Program-made: the position numbers and the translations under genes | The notes under the pieces: model-generated | Database searches by the model: none | Told to the model about the DNA's origin: nothing | The model's input: the letters and a program-made list of their open reading frames with translations, nothing else | In this document: positions 34,850 to 49,300 of the stretch, piece after piece | Layout of the letters: the number at the start of each line of letters is the position of its first letter | How positions within the stretch are numbered: position 1 is the stretch's first letter | NCBI RefSeq assembly: GCF_035762065.1 | Contig: NZ_DASTPW010000040.1 | Span: 62,001-126,000, forward strand | Direction of reading: 5' to 3' | DNA length: 64,000 nt | Source: Methylibium sp035762065 | Lineage (GTDB): Bacteria > Pseudomonadota > Gammaproteobacteria > Burkholderiales > Burkholderiaceae_C

Positions 34850-35224
34850 ATGACGACCAAGTTCACCACCGACCACGAGTGGATCAACATCGAAGACCAC
34901 GACGCCGCCGTCGTCGGCATCACCTCGCATGCGCAGGACGCGCTCGGCGACGTGGTGTTCGTCGACCTGCCGGCCGTCGGCGCCAGCTTCAAGAAGGGCG
35001 AGGTCGCCGGCGTCGTCGAGTCGGTCAAGGCCGCGGCCGATCTGCTGATGCCGGTGAGCGGCGAGGTCGTCGAGATCAACGAGGCCCTGAAGGCCGACCC
35101 GGCGCTCGCGAACACCGACCCGCTCGGCAACGGCTGGTTCTTCAAGCTCAAGGTCGCCGACATGGCCGAGTTCGACCAGCTGATGGACCCGCCCGACTAC
35201 GACAAGTTGCTGAAGACGCTCTGA
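34850..35224 (+). CDS. gcvH: glycine cleavage system H protein
   Basis: 124 residues. Lipoyl carrier that shuttles the aminomethyl group between P, T and L proteins. The lipoylated Lys60 is in VVESVKAAADLL; TTDHEWI, VGITSHAQDALGDVVFVDLP and GWFFKLK are standard. GAGGAAAA precedes the start. No gcvL/lpd gene is nearby, so a shared dihydrolipoamide dehydrogenase must be elsewhere. Confidence 0.97.
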   Translation: MTTKFTTDHEWINIEDHDAAVVGITSHAQDALGDVVFVDLPAVGASFKKGEVAGVVESVKAAADLLMPVSGEVVEINEALKADPALANTDPLGNGWFFKLKVADMAEFDQLMDPPDYDKLLKTL

Positions 35225-35288
35225 TCGAGCGGCGCTTCTTCCTTCTTTCGATCGCGCCCACCGGCGCCACCGCCACGGAGAGCTTTCC

Positions 35289-38216
<2,928 letters not shown>

Positions 38217-38271
38217 AAAGCTGGCGATGACATGCGCCTAGACTCAAGCCATTCCAACGGAGGCATGGCAC

Positions 38272-38511
38272 ATGCAGGTGAAGGTGTCGGAAGGCGGCCG
38301 CGTTGTGATCCCGGCCGAGCTGCGCGAGAAGTACGGCATCGAGATCGGCGACACGCTGCTGTGGGTCGAGGACGGCGGCGGGCTGCGCCTGAGTTCGCGA
38401 CGCGACGGCATCAGGCGGGCGCAGCAGATCGCGGCGAAGTACAAGCGCCCGGGCGTCAGCGTCGTCGACGAGCTCCTCGCGGAGCGGCGCCTCGAGGCGG
38501 AGCGCGAGTGA
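38272..38511 (+). CDS. AbrB/MazE-type antitoxin
   Basis: 79 residues. N-terminal swapped-hairpin AbrB/SpoVT fold (VSEGGRVVIPAELREKYGI, GDTLLWVEDG) for DNA binding, then a C-terminal charged helix (VDELLAERRLEAERE) that would hold the toxin. ACGGAGG lies 8 bases before ATG. Start is 55 bases after gcvP; a possible own promoter (TAGACT) is in that gap. Its stop overlaps the PIN gene start, as in VapBC pairs. Confidence 0.88.
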   Translation: MQVKVSEGGRVVIPAELREKYGIEIGDTLLWVEDGGGLRLSSRRDGIRRAQQIAAKYKRPGVSVVDELLAERRLEAERE

Positions 38512-38906
38512 GCAGTGCCTCGACGGTGCGCGTCTACGACGCCTCGGCCATCCTCGCCGCGCTGTTCGAGGAACCGGGCGGCACGCAGGTGAGCGACTGG
38601 CTCGAACGCGCGTCGGGCCTGGTGAGCAGCGTCACCTACGCCGAGGTGCTCGCGAAGCTGCTCGAACACGGCTTCATGCCCGCCGACGCCAACGCGACCT
38701 GGGGCGACCTGCCGCTGGACATCGAGCCGCTGAGCGCCGCGCAAGCGCGCGCGGCGGCGGGCCTGCGGCCCGCGACGCAGCCACTGGGCCTTTCTCTGGG
38801 CGACCGCGTCTGTCTGGCGCTTGCGCGCGAGCGCGGGCTGCCTGCCGTGACCGCCGATCGGGCCTGGGCCCGGGTCGGCGGCGTCGAAGTCCAACTGATC
38901 CGCTGA
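38508..38906 (+). CDS. PIN-domain toxin (VapC-like RNase)
   Basis: 132 residues, GTG start within the antitoxin stop (GTGA). PIN catalytic acids are all visible: Asp in VYDASAILA, Glu in TYAEVLAKL, Asp in SLGDRVCLAL, Asp in AVTADRAW, so it should be an active Mg-dependent RNase. It is neutralised by the upstream AbrB-like partner. The stop is 4 bases before the threonine aldolase start, so the pair is embedded in the glycine operon. Confidence 0.9.
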   Translation: MSSASTVRVYDASAILAALFEEPGGTQVSDWLERASGLVSSVTYAEVLAKLLEHGFMPADANATWGDLPLDIEPLSAAQARAAAGLRPATQPLGLSLGDRVCLALARERGLPAVTADRAWARVGGVEVQLIR

Positions 38907-38910
38907 TGCG

Positions 38911-39990
38911 ATGAGCAGCGTGCCGCCACCCCCCCAGCATTTCGCGAGCGACAACTACGCCGGCATGTGCCCCGAGGCGATGCACTGGTTCCTCGAAGCC
39001 AATGCCTCCGGCCACGAGCCCGCCTATGGCGACGACCGCTGGACCCAGCGCGTCTCCGACCGGCTGCGCGAGTTGTTCGAGACCGACTGCGACGTCTACT
39101 TCGTCTTCAACGGCACCGCGGCCAATTCGCTCGCGCTGGCCGCGATGTGCCAGAGCTACCACTCGGTGATCTGCACGCCGCAGGCGCACATCGAGACCGA
39201 CGAGTGCGGCGGCCCCGAGTTCTTCTCGAACGGCTCGAAGCTGCTGACCACCGATGCGAGCACGCCCGCGGCGCAGCTCGCGAAGCTGACGCCCGATGCG
39301 GTCGAGGCGCTGGTGACGCGGCGCGACGACATCCACTACCCGAAGCCGAAGGTCGTCTCGCTGACGCAGGCGACCGAGCTGGGCACCGTCTACAGCGTCG
39401 AGGAAGTGCGCGCGATCGCCGCGATCGCCAAGCGCCGCAAGCTGCGCGTGCACATGGACGGCGCGCGCTTCGCGAACGCCGTCGCGCACCTGGGTTGCAC
39501 GCCGAGCGAGATCACCTGGCGCGCCGGCGTCGACGTGCTGTGCTTCGGCGGCACCAAGAACGGCATCCCCGTCGGCGAGGCGGTGGTGTTCTTCGATCGC
39601 GAGCTGGCGCAGGACTTCGCCTACCGCGTCAAGCAGGCGGGCCAGCTCGCCAGCAAGATGCGCTTCATTTCGGCACCCTGGGTCGGCATGCTGGAGAACG
39701 ACGTCTGGCTGCGCAACGCGCGCCATGCGAACGCGATGGCCCAGCGGCTGCACGAGGCGATCCACGCGCTGCCCGGCGTGCGGGTGATGCATCCGCCGCA
39801 GGCGAATGCGGTGTTCGCCTTCCTGCCCAAGCCGGTGATCGAGCGGATGCAGTCGGTGCGCGGCTGGCGCTTCTACGACTTCATCGCCGGCGGCGGCTGC
39901 CGCCTGATGTGCGCCTGGGACACGCGGGCGGAGGTGGTGGACGCCTTCGCCGCCGATCTCGCCGCGGCCTGCGGCGCCGCGTCGCGCTGA
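38911..39990 (+). CDS. ltaE: low-specificity L-threonine aldolase (PLP)
   Basis: 359 residues. Splits L-threonine (and allo-threonine) to glycine and acetaldehyde; here it would feed glycine to GcvTHP. Fold type I PLP enzyme: SDNYAGMCPEAMHWFLEAN at the N-terminus, FVFNGTAANSLAL, HIETDECGGPEFFSNG, HMDGARFANAVAHL, and PLP Lys216 in CFGGTKNGIPVG. It is the long variant seen in proteobacteria. Sits 4 bases after the PIN toxin. Confidence 0.92.
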   Translation: MSSVPPPPQHFASDNYAGMCPEAMHWFLEANASGHEPAYGDDRWTQRVSDRLRELFETDCDVYFVFNGTAANSLALAAMCQSYHSVICTPQAHIETDECGGPEFFSNGSKLLTTDASTPAAQLAKLTPDAVEALVTRRDDIHYPKPKVVSLTQATELGTVYSVEEVRAIAAIAKRRKLRVHMDGARFANAVAHLGCTPSEITWRAGVDVLCFGGTKNGIPVGEAVVFFDRELAQDFAYRVKQAGQLASKMRFISAPWVGMLENDVWLRNARHANAMAQRLHEAIHALPGVRVMHPPQANAVFAFLPKPVIERMQSVRGWRFYDFIAGGGCRLMCAWDTRAEVVDAFAADLAAACGAASR

Positions 39991-40011
39991 ACCGCTGAAC
40001 ACGCCGCTGCG

Positions 40012-41442
<1,431 letters not shown>

Positions 41443-41507
41443 GCGCCCCCTACACTGAGCCGGCCGCGGCCACGAGCTGGCGGCCACCCGAAGTCCAAGG
41501 AGCCACC

Positions 41508-42974
41508 ATGCTCGACACGCTCGAATCGAACGCCGCCCGAGCCGCGGCGGTGCTGCCCTCCTCCACCTCGCATTGGTCTTTGCGCGGCGTCAGCGAACGC
41601 AGCGAGCAGCTGGCGGTGCGGCAAGGCGTCGCCGAGGCGCCACGGCGCAGCCGCGACGAAGGCGTGATGGTCAGCGTGATCGACGGCGGCGCGGGTTTCG
41701 CCGCCACCTCCGACACCTCCGAGCCCGGCCTGCGCCTCGCGTTCGAGCGCGCGCACGCGCTGGCTCGCGCGTCGGCCGGCAAGACCGCCTTCGATCCGGC
41801 GCAGGCGCCCCGCCCGCGCGAGGGCGGCCGCTATGCGAGCCGCGTCGAGCAGCCGGCTTCGGCGCGCCCGCTCGGCGACAAGCTGGCGCTGCTCGCGAAG
41901 GTCGAAGCCGCGAGCCGCTTCGACGCGCGCATCGTCGATGCGACCGCCAGCCTGTGGAGCGTCGCGACCGACCAGCTCTTCGTCACCAGCGACGGCATGC
42001 GCGCCGAACAGCGCTTCGAGTTCCTGACGCCCGCGGTGCAGGTCACCGCGCGCGACGGCGGCGTGACGCAGGTGCGCTCCAGCGCCGGCCAGTACAACGG
42101 CTTCTGTCAGCAGGGCGGGCTCGAAGTGCTGGCACGCGCCGACTTCGAGGCCGACGGCGTGCGCGTCGCGCGCGAGGCGCTCGAACTCGTCCAGGCCCGG
42201 CCCTGCCCCAGCGGCCCGATGGACCTGCTGCTGATGCCCGACCAGATGATGTTGCAGATCCACGAGTCGATCGGCCACCCGCTCGAGCTCGACCGCATCC
42301 TCGGCGACGAGCGCAACTTCGCCGGCACCAGCTTCGTCACGCTCGACATGTTCGGCAGCTACCGCTACGGCAGCGAGCTGCTGAACGTGAGCTACGACCC
42401 GACGGTGCCGAACGAATTCGCCGGCTTCGCCTACGACGACGAAGGCACGCCGGCCGAGCGCCGCATGCTGATCGAGCGCGGGATCCTGAAGGCGCCGCTC
42501 GGCGGCAGCCTGTCGAGCGCGCGGGCGCGCGCCGCCGGCCACGAGCTGGGTGCGGTCGCGACCACGCGCGCGTGCAGCTGGAACCGTGCGCCGATCGACC
42601 GCATGAGCAACCTCAACGTCGAGCCGGGCGACCGGACGCTGGCTGCGCTGATCGCCTCCGTCGAGTACGGCGTCGTGATGCACACCAACTGCTCGTGGAG
42701 CATCGACGACTCGCGCAACAAGTTCCAGTTCGGCTGCGAGTACGCGCGGGTGATCCGCGACGGCCAGCTCGCCGAGGTGGTGCGCAACCCGAACTACCGC
42801 GGCATCAGCGCGACCTTCTGGCGCTCGCTGGCGGCCGTCGGCGACGCGAGCACCTTCGAGGTGATGGGCACGCCGTTCTGCGGCAAGGGCGAGCCTTCGC
42901 AGGTGATCCGCGTCGGGCATGCGTCGCCGGCCTGCCTGTTCTCCGGTGTCGACGTGTTCGGAGGTGCGCAATGA
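41508..42974 (+). CDS. TldD-like metallopeptidase of the TldD/PmbA family
   Basis: 488 residues; ATG 41508 with AAGGAG upstream. The TldD-type zinc motif HESIGHPLELD (HExxGHxxE-like) is present at about 250-260, with later family strings VSYDPTVPNEFAGFAYDDEG, RGILKAPLGGSLSSARA and IDRMSNLNVEPGD. TldD pairs with TldE/PmbA to cleave unstructured peptides, for example in gyrase-inhibitor maturation or degradation. The motif context differs from canonical TldD (HEAVGHGLEGD), so this is probably a paralogous clade. Overlaps the next gene by ATGA. Confidence 0.88.
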   Translation: MLDTLESNAARAAAVLPSSTSHWSLRGVSERSEQLAVRQGVAEAPRRSRDEGVMVSVIDGGAGFAATSDTSEPGLRLAFERAHALARASAGKTAFDPAQAPRPREGGRYASRVEQPASARPLGDKLALLAKVEAASRFDARIVDATASLWSVATDQLFVTSDGMRAEQRFEFLTPAVQVTARDGGVTQVRSSAGQYNGFCQQGGLEVLARADFEADGVRVAREALELVQARPCPSGPMDLLLMPDQMMLQIHESIGHPLELDRILGDERNFAGTSFVTLDMFGSYRYGSELLNVSYDPTVPNEFAGFAYDDEGTPAERRMLIERGILKAPLGGSLSSARARAAGHELGAVATTRACSWNRAPIDRMSNLNVEPGDRTLAALIASVEYGVVMHTNCSWSIDDSRNKFQFGCEYARVIRDGQLAEVVRNPNYRGISATFWRSLAAVGDASTFEVMGTPFCGKGEPSQVIRVGHASPACLFSGVDVFGGAQ

Positions 42975-44305
42975 GCAAGCTCGCCTCGCGCGGCTACTTC
43001 GAGTCGCTCGCCGACGCGATCTGCACGCCGGGCGGCGACGCCCGCGTCGCGCTGTCGCTCGCCGCCGAGGCCTCGGACTTCCTGCGCTTCAACCGCGCCG
43101 CGCTGCGGCAGGCGACGCACGTCGAGCAGGCGCAAGCCACGCTGGCCGTCGCGCGTGGCGCGCGGCGCGCGGAATCGACGCTGACGCTCACCGGCTCGAT
43201 CGACCACGACCTGGCGCGCCTGCGCGAGGAGCGCACGCAGCTCACCCACGACCTCGCGCTGATCCCCGACGACCCGTGGCTGCTGCTGCCCGAGGCCGCG
43301 AGCCGCAGCACGCGCGAAGACGCCGGCGTGCTGCCCGCGCCGGCCGAGGTGATCGACGCGGTGCTTGCCCATGCGGCGGGCCTCGACTTCGTCGGCTTCT
43401 ACCAGGGCGGCCCCGTCGTGCGCGCCTTCGCCGACAGCCTGGGCTCACGCCACTGGCACCGCGTCGAGAGCTTCCATTTCGACTGGTGCCTCTACCTTCG
43501 CGCCGACAAGGCGGTGAAGACTGCCTACGCCGGCACGCGATGGCAGCCGGACGAGTTCGCCGCGCGCGTGCGCGAAGCCGCGACGCGCGTCGAGCTGCTC
43601 AAGCGCCCGTCGCGCAAGCTGGAGCCCGGCGCCTACCGCGCGGCCTTCAGCACCGCGGCGATGAACGAGCTGCTGGGCACGCTGGCCTGGAGCGGCTTCG
43701 GCGCGAAGGCGCGGCGCACCGGCGTGTCCTCGCTGCTCGCGCTCGCGCATGGCGACGCGAAGCTGCATCCGTCGATGCACCTGAGCGAAGCGACGGCGCA
43801 CGGCATCGCGCCGGCCTTCACCGGCGACGGCTTCGTCAAGCCGGCGAGCGTGGCCCTGATCGACGCCGGCCTCGCGGCCGGCACGCTGAACTCGCCCCGA
43901 TCGGCGCGCGAGTACGGGCTCGAAGCGAACGGCGCGAACGAGACCGAGACGCCGGTATCGCTGCAGCTCGCACCGGGTGCGCTGGCGCACGGCGCGCTGC
44001 TCGCGACCCTCGGCACCGGCCTGTTCGTCAGCAACCTCTGGTACCTGAACTACAGCGATCGCCAGGCCTGCCGCATGACCGGCATGACGCGCTTCGCCTG
44101 CTTCTGGGTCGAAGGCGGCGAGCTCGTCGCGCCGCTGGACGTGATGCGATTCGACGACGGCTTCCTGCGCATGTTCGGCGACGGCTTGGTCGGCCTCGGC
44201 GACCGCGCCGAGCCGGTGCCGGAGCGCGACACCTACCAGATGCGCCAGCTCGCATCGGTCACGACGCCCGCGGCGATCGTCGAGGGCTGGCGGCTGACGC
44301 TCTGA
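42971..44305 (+). CDS. TldE/PmbA-like partner protein
   Basis: 444 residues, start overlapping the TldD-like stop, with GGAGGTG upstream. It lacks the HExxGH zinc motif, as TldE subunits do. Strings such as FAGDGFVKPASVALI-like FTGDGFVKPASV, LGTGLFVSNLWYLNYSD and GMTRFACFWVEGGELV match PmbA C-terminal domains. It should form a heterodimer with the preceding protein. There is no precursor peptide nearby to point to a substrate. Confidence 0.88.
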   Translation: MSKLASRGYFESLADAICTPGGDARVALSLAAEASDFLRFNRAALRQATHVEQAQATLAVARGARRAESTLTLTGSIDHDLARLREERTQLTHDLALIPDDPWLLLPEAASRSTREDAGVLPAPAEVIDAVLAHAAGLDFVGFYQGGPVVRAFADSLGSRHWHRVESFHFDWCLYLRADKAVKTAYAGTRWQPDEFAARVREAATRVELLKRPSRKLEPGAYRAAFSTAAMNELLGTLAWSGFGAKARRTGVSSLLALAHGDAKLHPSMHLSEATAHGIAPAFTGDGFVKPASVALIDAGLAAGTLNSPRSAREYGLEANGANETETPVSLQLAPGALAHGALLATLGTGLFVSNLWYLNYSDRQACRMTGMTRFACFWVEGGELVAPLDVMRFDDGFLRMFGDGLVGLGDRAEPVPERDTYQMRQLASVTTPAAIVEGWRLTL

Positions 44306-44401
44306 GCCGCGCCTTCGCGCAGCGCGTCACGCGGGCGCGCTCAAGTTCATGGCGGGCCGGCCGATGAGCAGGGTTTTGCGCGTCGCGCGCCCTGCCCGTC
44401 C

Positions 44402-46345
44402 GTGCCCGCCCACCCGCATCGTCGCCGAACCAGAGCGCTGCATCGCTTTCGCGCGGCACTCGCGAGCGCCGTCCCCGCGCTGCGGATCGCCGCGCGCCTC
44501 GGCATGCTGGGGCTGGCCGCCGCCACTGCGCAGGCGCGCCCCGACGCCTACCCGCTCGCCGCCGAGCTGCGCCATGCGCGCGAGCACATCGGCATCGACC
44601 CGCCCGAGGCTCGCCGCATGCTCGCCGCGCTGCGCGACGAAGCTGCGCGCATCGGCTCGCTCGCCGCGCGGCTCGAAGCCGACGAGATCGAGTGCCGCTT
44701 GCTCACCGACATCGACGCAGTCGCCGCGGTGGGTCTCGCCGACGCCGGCGTGGCTGCCGCCGACGCGAAGGCCACGACCCGCGACGCCGGCCCGGTGCTG
44801 CTGAACCGGCTGCGCCTCGAAGCCTGCGCCGCGAGCGCGATGGCCGATACCGGCCGCCGCGCCGAATCCGACGCGGCGCTCGCCGCGCTCGTCGAACGCA
44901 CGGCCGGCGACCCGGACCTGGCCGCCGCCCGGGCACTCGCGCTGCTGGAGCGCGGCGTCGCACGCTCGCGCAGCGGCGCGCTGGCCGAAGGCCAGCAGGA
45001 CCTGCTCGCCGCCTGCGAGCTTTCGCGCCAGCTCGATCTGCCGCGCGACCACGAGCTGTGCATGGGCCACCTCGCCAACCACTACAAGCGCGTCGGCGAT
45101 CTGGACGACGCGCTGCGCTACCTGCAGCAGCTGATCGACGCCGCACGTGCACGCGGCGCCTCGTTCGACCAGGCGATCTACGCCTTCTCGCTCGCGCAGG
45201 TGCACGTCAAGCGCGGCGAATGGGATGCCGCGCGCCGATCGTTCGACGAGGCGCTGTCGCTCAAGGCCTTCCGCCAGGATCCGGCGAACGTCGCCTACGC
45301 CGAAGGCGGCATCGGCGACGTGCTGCTGCGCAGTGGCCGCCCGCGCGAGGCCGAGCAGCATCTGCTGCGGTCGCTCGAGGCGCTGGGGGAACTCAGCGAC
45401 GTGAAGCAGCGCCTGCGCACGACGATCGCGTTGGCGACCGCGCGAGCGCGCCTCGATGCGGCGCCGGCGGCGCTGCGCTCGCTCGGGGCGATCGAAGCAC
45501 CGCTGCGTGCGCTGGCCGATCCGGTGCTGCTGGCGCAGTGGTTCGACGCGGAAGCCGAGAGCCGCGCCGCGGCGGGCGACTGGCCGGCCGCGTACCGCGC
45601 GCTGGCCGCCTTCCGCACGATCGACGCCGACGTGCAGCGGCAGCGCCTGTCGGACCAGTCGGCCCGGCTGCGCATGCAGTTCAACCGCGAGAAGGACGCG
45701 CTCGATCTCGCTTCGCTGCGCACGCTCAACGAACGCGGCCAGCAATTGCGCCGCACGCAGGCGATCGCGATCGCGCTGTTCGTGCTGCTGCTGGCGGCGA
45801 GCCTCGCGTACGCGGTGCACAAGGTGCGCGAGGCGCGCCGGCTGCGCACGCTGGCCTTGAGCGACGAGCTGACCGGCCTGCCCAACCGGCGCGCCGTGCT
45901 CGCGGCGGCGCAAACGCTGCACCGCGATGCGCTGCGCGGCGGCCACGCCGGCTTCAACGTGCTGGTCGTCGACGTCGATCACTTCAAGCGCATCAACGAC
46001 AGCCACGGCCACGCGGTCGGCGACGAGGTGCTGCGCCACCTGGCGCAGCTGCTGCCGGCAAGCCTGCGCGCGAGCGACCGGCTCGGCCGCATCGGCGGCG
46101 AAGAGTTCCTCGCGGTGCTGCCCGAGGTTTCCGCCGAGCAGGCGCTGGCGGTCGCCGAGCGCATGCGGCGCAGCATCGAGCGGTCGCCGGCCGCGACGAG
46201 CGCGGGCGACTTGCCGCTCTCGGTGAGCATCGGCCTCGCATCGATGCGCGAGGGGAACAGCTCGCTGGCGGAGCTCATCCGGCTGGCCGACCTGGCGCTC
46301 TACCAGGCAAAGGCGCAGGGACGCAACCAGGTGGTGGGCACCTAG
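44402..46345 (+). CDS. diguanylate cyclase with TPR sensor domain
   Basis: 647 residues from GTG 44402 (a start at ATG 44504 is possible). Hydrophobic N-terminus resembling a signal anchor, a periplasmic TPR-rich region (about 45-440; ELCMGHLANHYKRVGDLDDAL, AEGGIGDVLLRSGRPREA), a coiled coil, one transmembrane helix (about 455-475, IAIALFVLLLAASLAYAV), then GGDEF (about 485-645). The active-site box is GGEEF at 565-569, with DELTGLPNRRAV and DHFKRINDSHGH before it, so it should make c-di-GMP. No RxxD inhibitory site is obvious just before GGEEF. Confidence 0.9.
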   Translation: MPAHPHRRRTRALHRFRAALASAVPALRIAARLGMLGLAAATAQARPDAYPLAAELRHAREHIGIDPPEARRMLAALRDEAARIGSLAARLEADEIECRLLTDIDAVAAVGLADAGVAAADAKATTRDAGPVLLNRLRLEACAASAMADTGRRAESDAALAALVERTAGDPDLAAARALALLERGVARSRSGALAEGQQDLLAACELSRQLDLPRDHELCMGHLANHYKRVGDLDDALRYLQQLIDAARARGASFDQAIYAFSLAQVHVKRGEWDAARRSFDEALSLKAFRQDPANVAYAEGGIGDVLLRSGRPREAEQHLLRSLEALGELSDVKQRLRTTIALATARARLDAAPAALRSLGAIEAPLRALADPVLLAQWFDAEAESRAAAGDWPAAYRALAAFRTIDADVQRQRLSDQSARLRMQFNREKDALDLASLRTLNERGQQLRRTQAIAIALFVLLLAASLAYAVHKVREARRLRTLALSDELTGLPNRRAVLAAAQTLHRDALRGGHAGFNVLVVDVDHFKRINDSHGHAVGDEVLRHLAQLLPASLRASDRLGRIGGEEFLAVLPEVSAEQALAVAERMRRSIERSPAATSAGDLPLSVSIGLASMREGNSSLAELIRLADLALYQAKAQGRNQVVGT

Positions 46346-46361
46346 CGCCGCTGGACCCCGG

Positions 46362-49300
46362 CTACTCGGCGACGGCCGGCGAGCCCGGCTGCGCGCTCGT
46401 GCCCACCGGCTGCGGCTGCGCCTTCGGCACGCGCACCAGGTAGCTGTAGAGCACCGGCACCACCACCAGCGTCAGCAGCGTCGACGTGATCACGCCGCCG
46501 ATGATCGCGCGGCCCATCGGCGCCTGGATCTCGCCGCCGTCGCTGAGCGCGAGCGCCAGCGGCAGCATGCCGAAGACCATCGCGGCGGTCGTCATCATGA
46601 TCGGGCGCATGCGCACGAGGCCGGCTTCGAGCAGCGCGTCCGCGACGCTCGCGCCGCGCCGGCGTGCGTGGTTCGCGAAGTCGACCAGCAGGATCGCGTT
46701 CTTCGTCACCAGCCCCATCAGCATCACCAGGCCGATCATCGAGAACAGGTTCAGCGTCGTCCGGGTCAGCAGCAGCGCGAGCATCACGCCGATCAGCGCC
46801 AGCGGCAGCGAAGCCATGATCGCGAGCGGCTGCAGGAAGCTTGCGAACTGCGACGCGAGCACGATGTAGATGAAGATCACCGAAAGGCCCAGCGCGGCGA
46901 GCATCGCGCCGAAGGCCTCCTGCTGGTCGCGCGTCTGGCCTCCCACGTCGAAGCGGTAGCCCGGCGGCAGCGTCGTCGCATCGACCAGCTTCTGCACCTC
47001 GGCCCCCACGTCGCCTGCGGGCCGGCCCTGCACGCCGGCGTAGATCGCCTGGCGGCGTTGCAGGTCCTGGCGCTTGATGACGTCGGGGTTGCCGACCGGC
47101 ACGACATCGGCGACGCGCCCCAGCGCGACCGGCGTGCCGTCCTTCGCATAGGCGACGGGCAGGCTTTCGAGCTGCGCCGCGTTCTCGCGAGAGGCGCTCG
47201 GCAGCCGCAGTTCGACCTCGACCTGCTCGCCGTCGGGTGCGGTCCAGTAGGTCGCGACGTCGCCGTTGACGAAGGCGCGCAGGCTCGCCGCCAGATCGGC
47301 CGGCGTGATGCCCAGTTCGCGCACCGCGTCCTGGCGCAGCCGCACCGCGTAGGCCGGCAGGCCCGGCTTCACCGAAGTCTCCAGGTCGGTGATGCCCTTG
47401 ATCGACCTGACCTTCTCCGCCAGCTTCAGCGTCTCGGCATCCAGCACCGCCGGCTCCGGGCCGAGCAGCGCGACGTAGATCGGCCGGTCGAAGCCGAACG
47501 CGACCTCGATGCCCGGGATCGGCGCGAGCGCGCTGCGGATCGACTCCTCGACCTCCTTCTGCGAGCGCTCGCGATCGCGGCGCGACTTGAGCTGGATGCC
47601 CAGCTGGGCCTGGTTGCGCTGCTGGCCGTCGCCGTTCTCGCCGATGGTCGCCGAGACCAGCCGCACCTCGGGCATGGCGCGCACCGCCTGCTCGACCTGC
47701 TCGACCTTCTCGCTCGATCGCGCGAGGCTGGTGCCCACCGGCATGCGCAGGGTGAGCTGGATGTAGCTGTTGTCGGTCTCGGGAATGAACTCGCTGCCGA
47801 CCGCCGGCACCAGCGCGATCGCGCCGCCGAAGCTGGCCGCGCCGAGCAGCAGCACGATGCCGCGCGGCGTGACGCCGAAGCGGCGCGTGCCGTAGCGGCG
47901 GCCCGAGAAGATCCAGCGGATCAGCCGCTCGTAGACCGCGTGCATCACGTCGAGCAAGCGGTCGCTGCCACGCATCAGCGCGCCCAGCACCGGCACGCGC
48001 GCGAGCCGGGTCGCCGGCGGGTCCTTCCAGAGGCTGGAGAGCATCGGATCGAGCGTGAAGCTCACGAACAGGCTCACCAGCACCGCGACGGTGACCGTGA
48101 TGCCGAAGGGAAAGAAGAACTTGCCGACGATGCCCTTCATGAAGGCGACCGGCACGAACACCGCGCAGATCGCGAAGGTGGTGGCGAGCACCGCAAGGCC
48201 GATCTCGTCGGTGCCGACGCGCGCGGCGGTGTGGTGGTCGGCGCCCATGCGGATGTGCCGCACGATGTTCTCGCGCACGACGATCGCGTCGTCGATCAGC
48301 AGGCCAATGCACAGGCTGAGCGCCATCATCGTCATGAAGTTCAGCGTGAAGCCGAAGGCGTACACCGCGATGAAGCTGGAGACCACCGCGATCGGCAGCG
48401 TCAGGCCGGTGATGACGGTGCTGCGCCAGCTGTGCAGGAACAGGAAGACGATGCCGATCGTCAGCAGCGCGCCTTCGATCAGCGTGCGCTTGACGCCCGC
48501 GAGCGAATCGCGCACCCAGTCGCTGTCGGCGTAGACGAGCTTGAGCTCGACGCCCGGCGGCATCGACTTGCGCAGCTCGGCCGCGGCTTCCTTGATGCCT
48601 TCGCCGGTCTCGACGATGTTCGCGTCCTGCTGCTTGAAGACGTTGAAGTTGATCGACGGCACGCCGTCGACGCGCGCGATCGACACCGGCTCCTGCTCGC
48701 GCTCGACGACCTGGCCCAGATCGCCGAGCCGCACCACGGTCGCGCCCTTGGTGCTGACGACGAGATCGGCGAACGCCTTCGCGTCGCGCACCTTGCCTTC
48801 GACCCGCACCACCGCCTCGGTCTGCGCGGCCTGCAGCAGGCCGACCGGCACGTCGGTGTTGGCGCGCTTGATCGCCGCGGCGATGTCGGCCGGCGTCAGG
48901 CCCACCGCCCGCAGCCGCTGCGCGTCGAGGTCGATGCGCACCTGGCGCACCGTGAGCCCGCCGACATCGACGCGCGCGACGCCGCCGACGCGTTCGAGCC
49001 GCTTGCGCACCTGCTGGTCGGCCAGCAGCGACAGCTCGCGCGCGCTGCGATCCGGCCCGATCAGCGAAAGGAGGACGATCGGCTGCGCGTTGTCGCCGTC
49101 GAAGCGCGAGATGAACGGCGCCTTCACCTCTTCGGAGAAGCCCGGCTGCAGCACCGAGACCTTGTCGCGCACGTCCTGCACGGCGCGCGCCATGTCGGCG
49201 TCGAGCCGGAACTCGACGACCGTCTCGCTGCGGCCTTCGAAGCTGTTCGAGCGGATCATCTTCACGCCCGCGATGCCGTTGAGCGCGAGCTCGATCGGCT

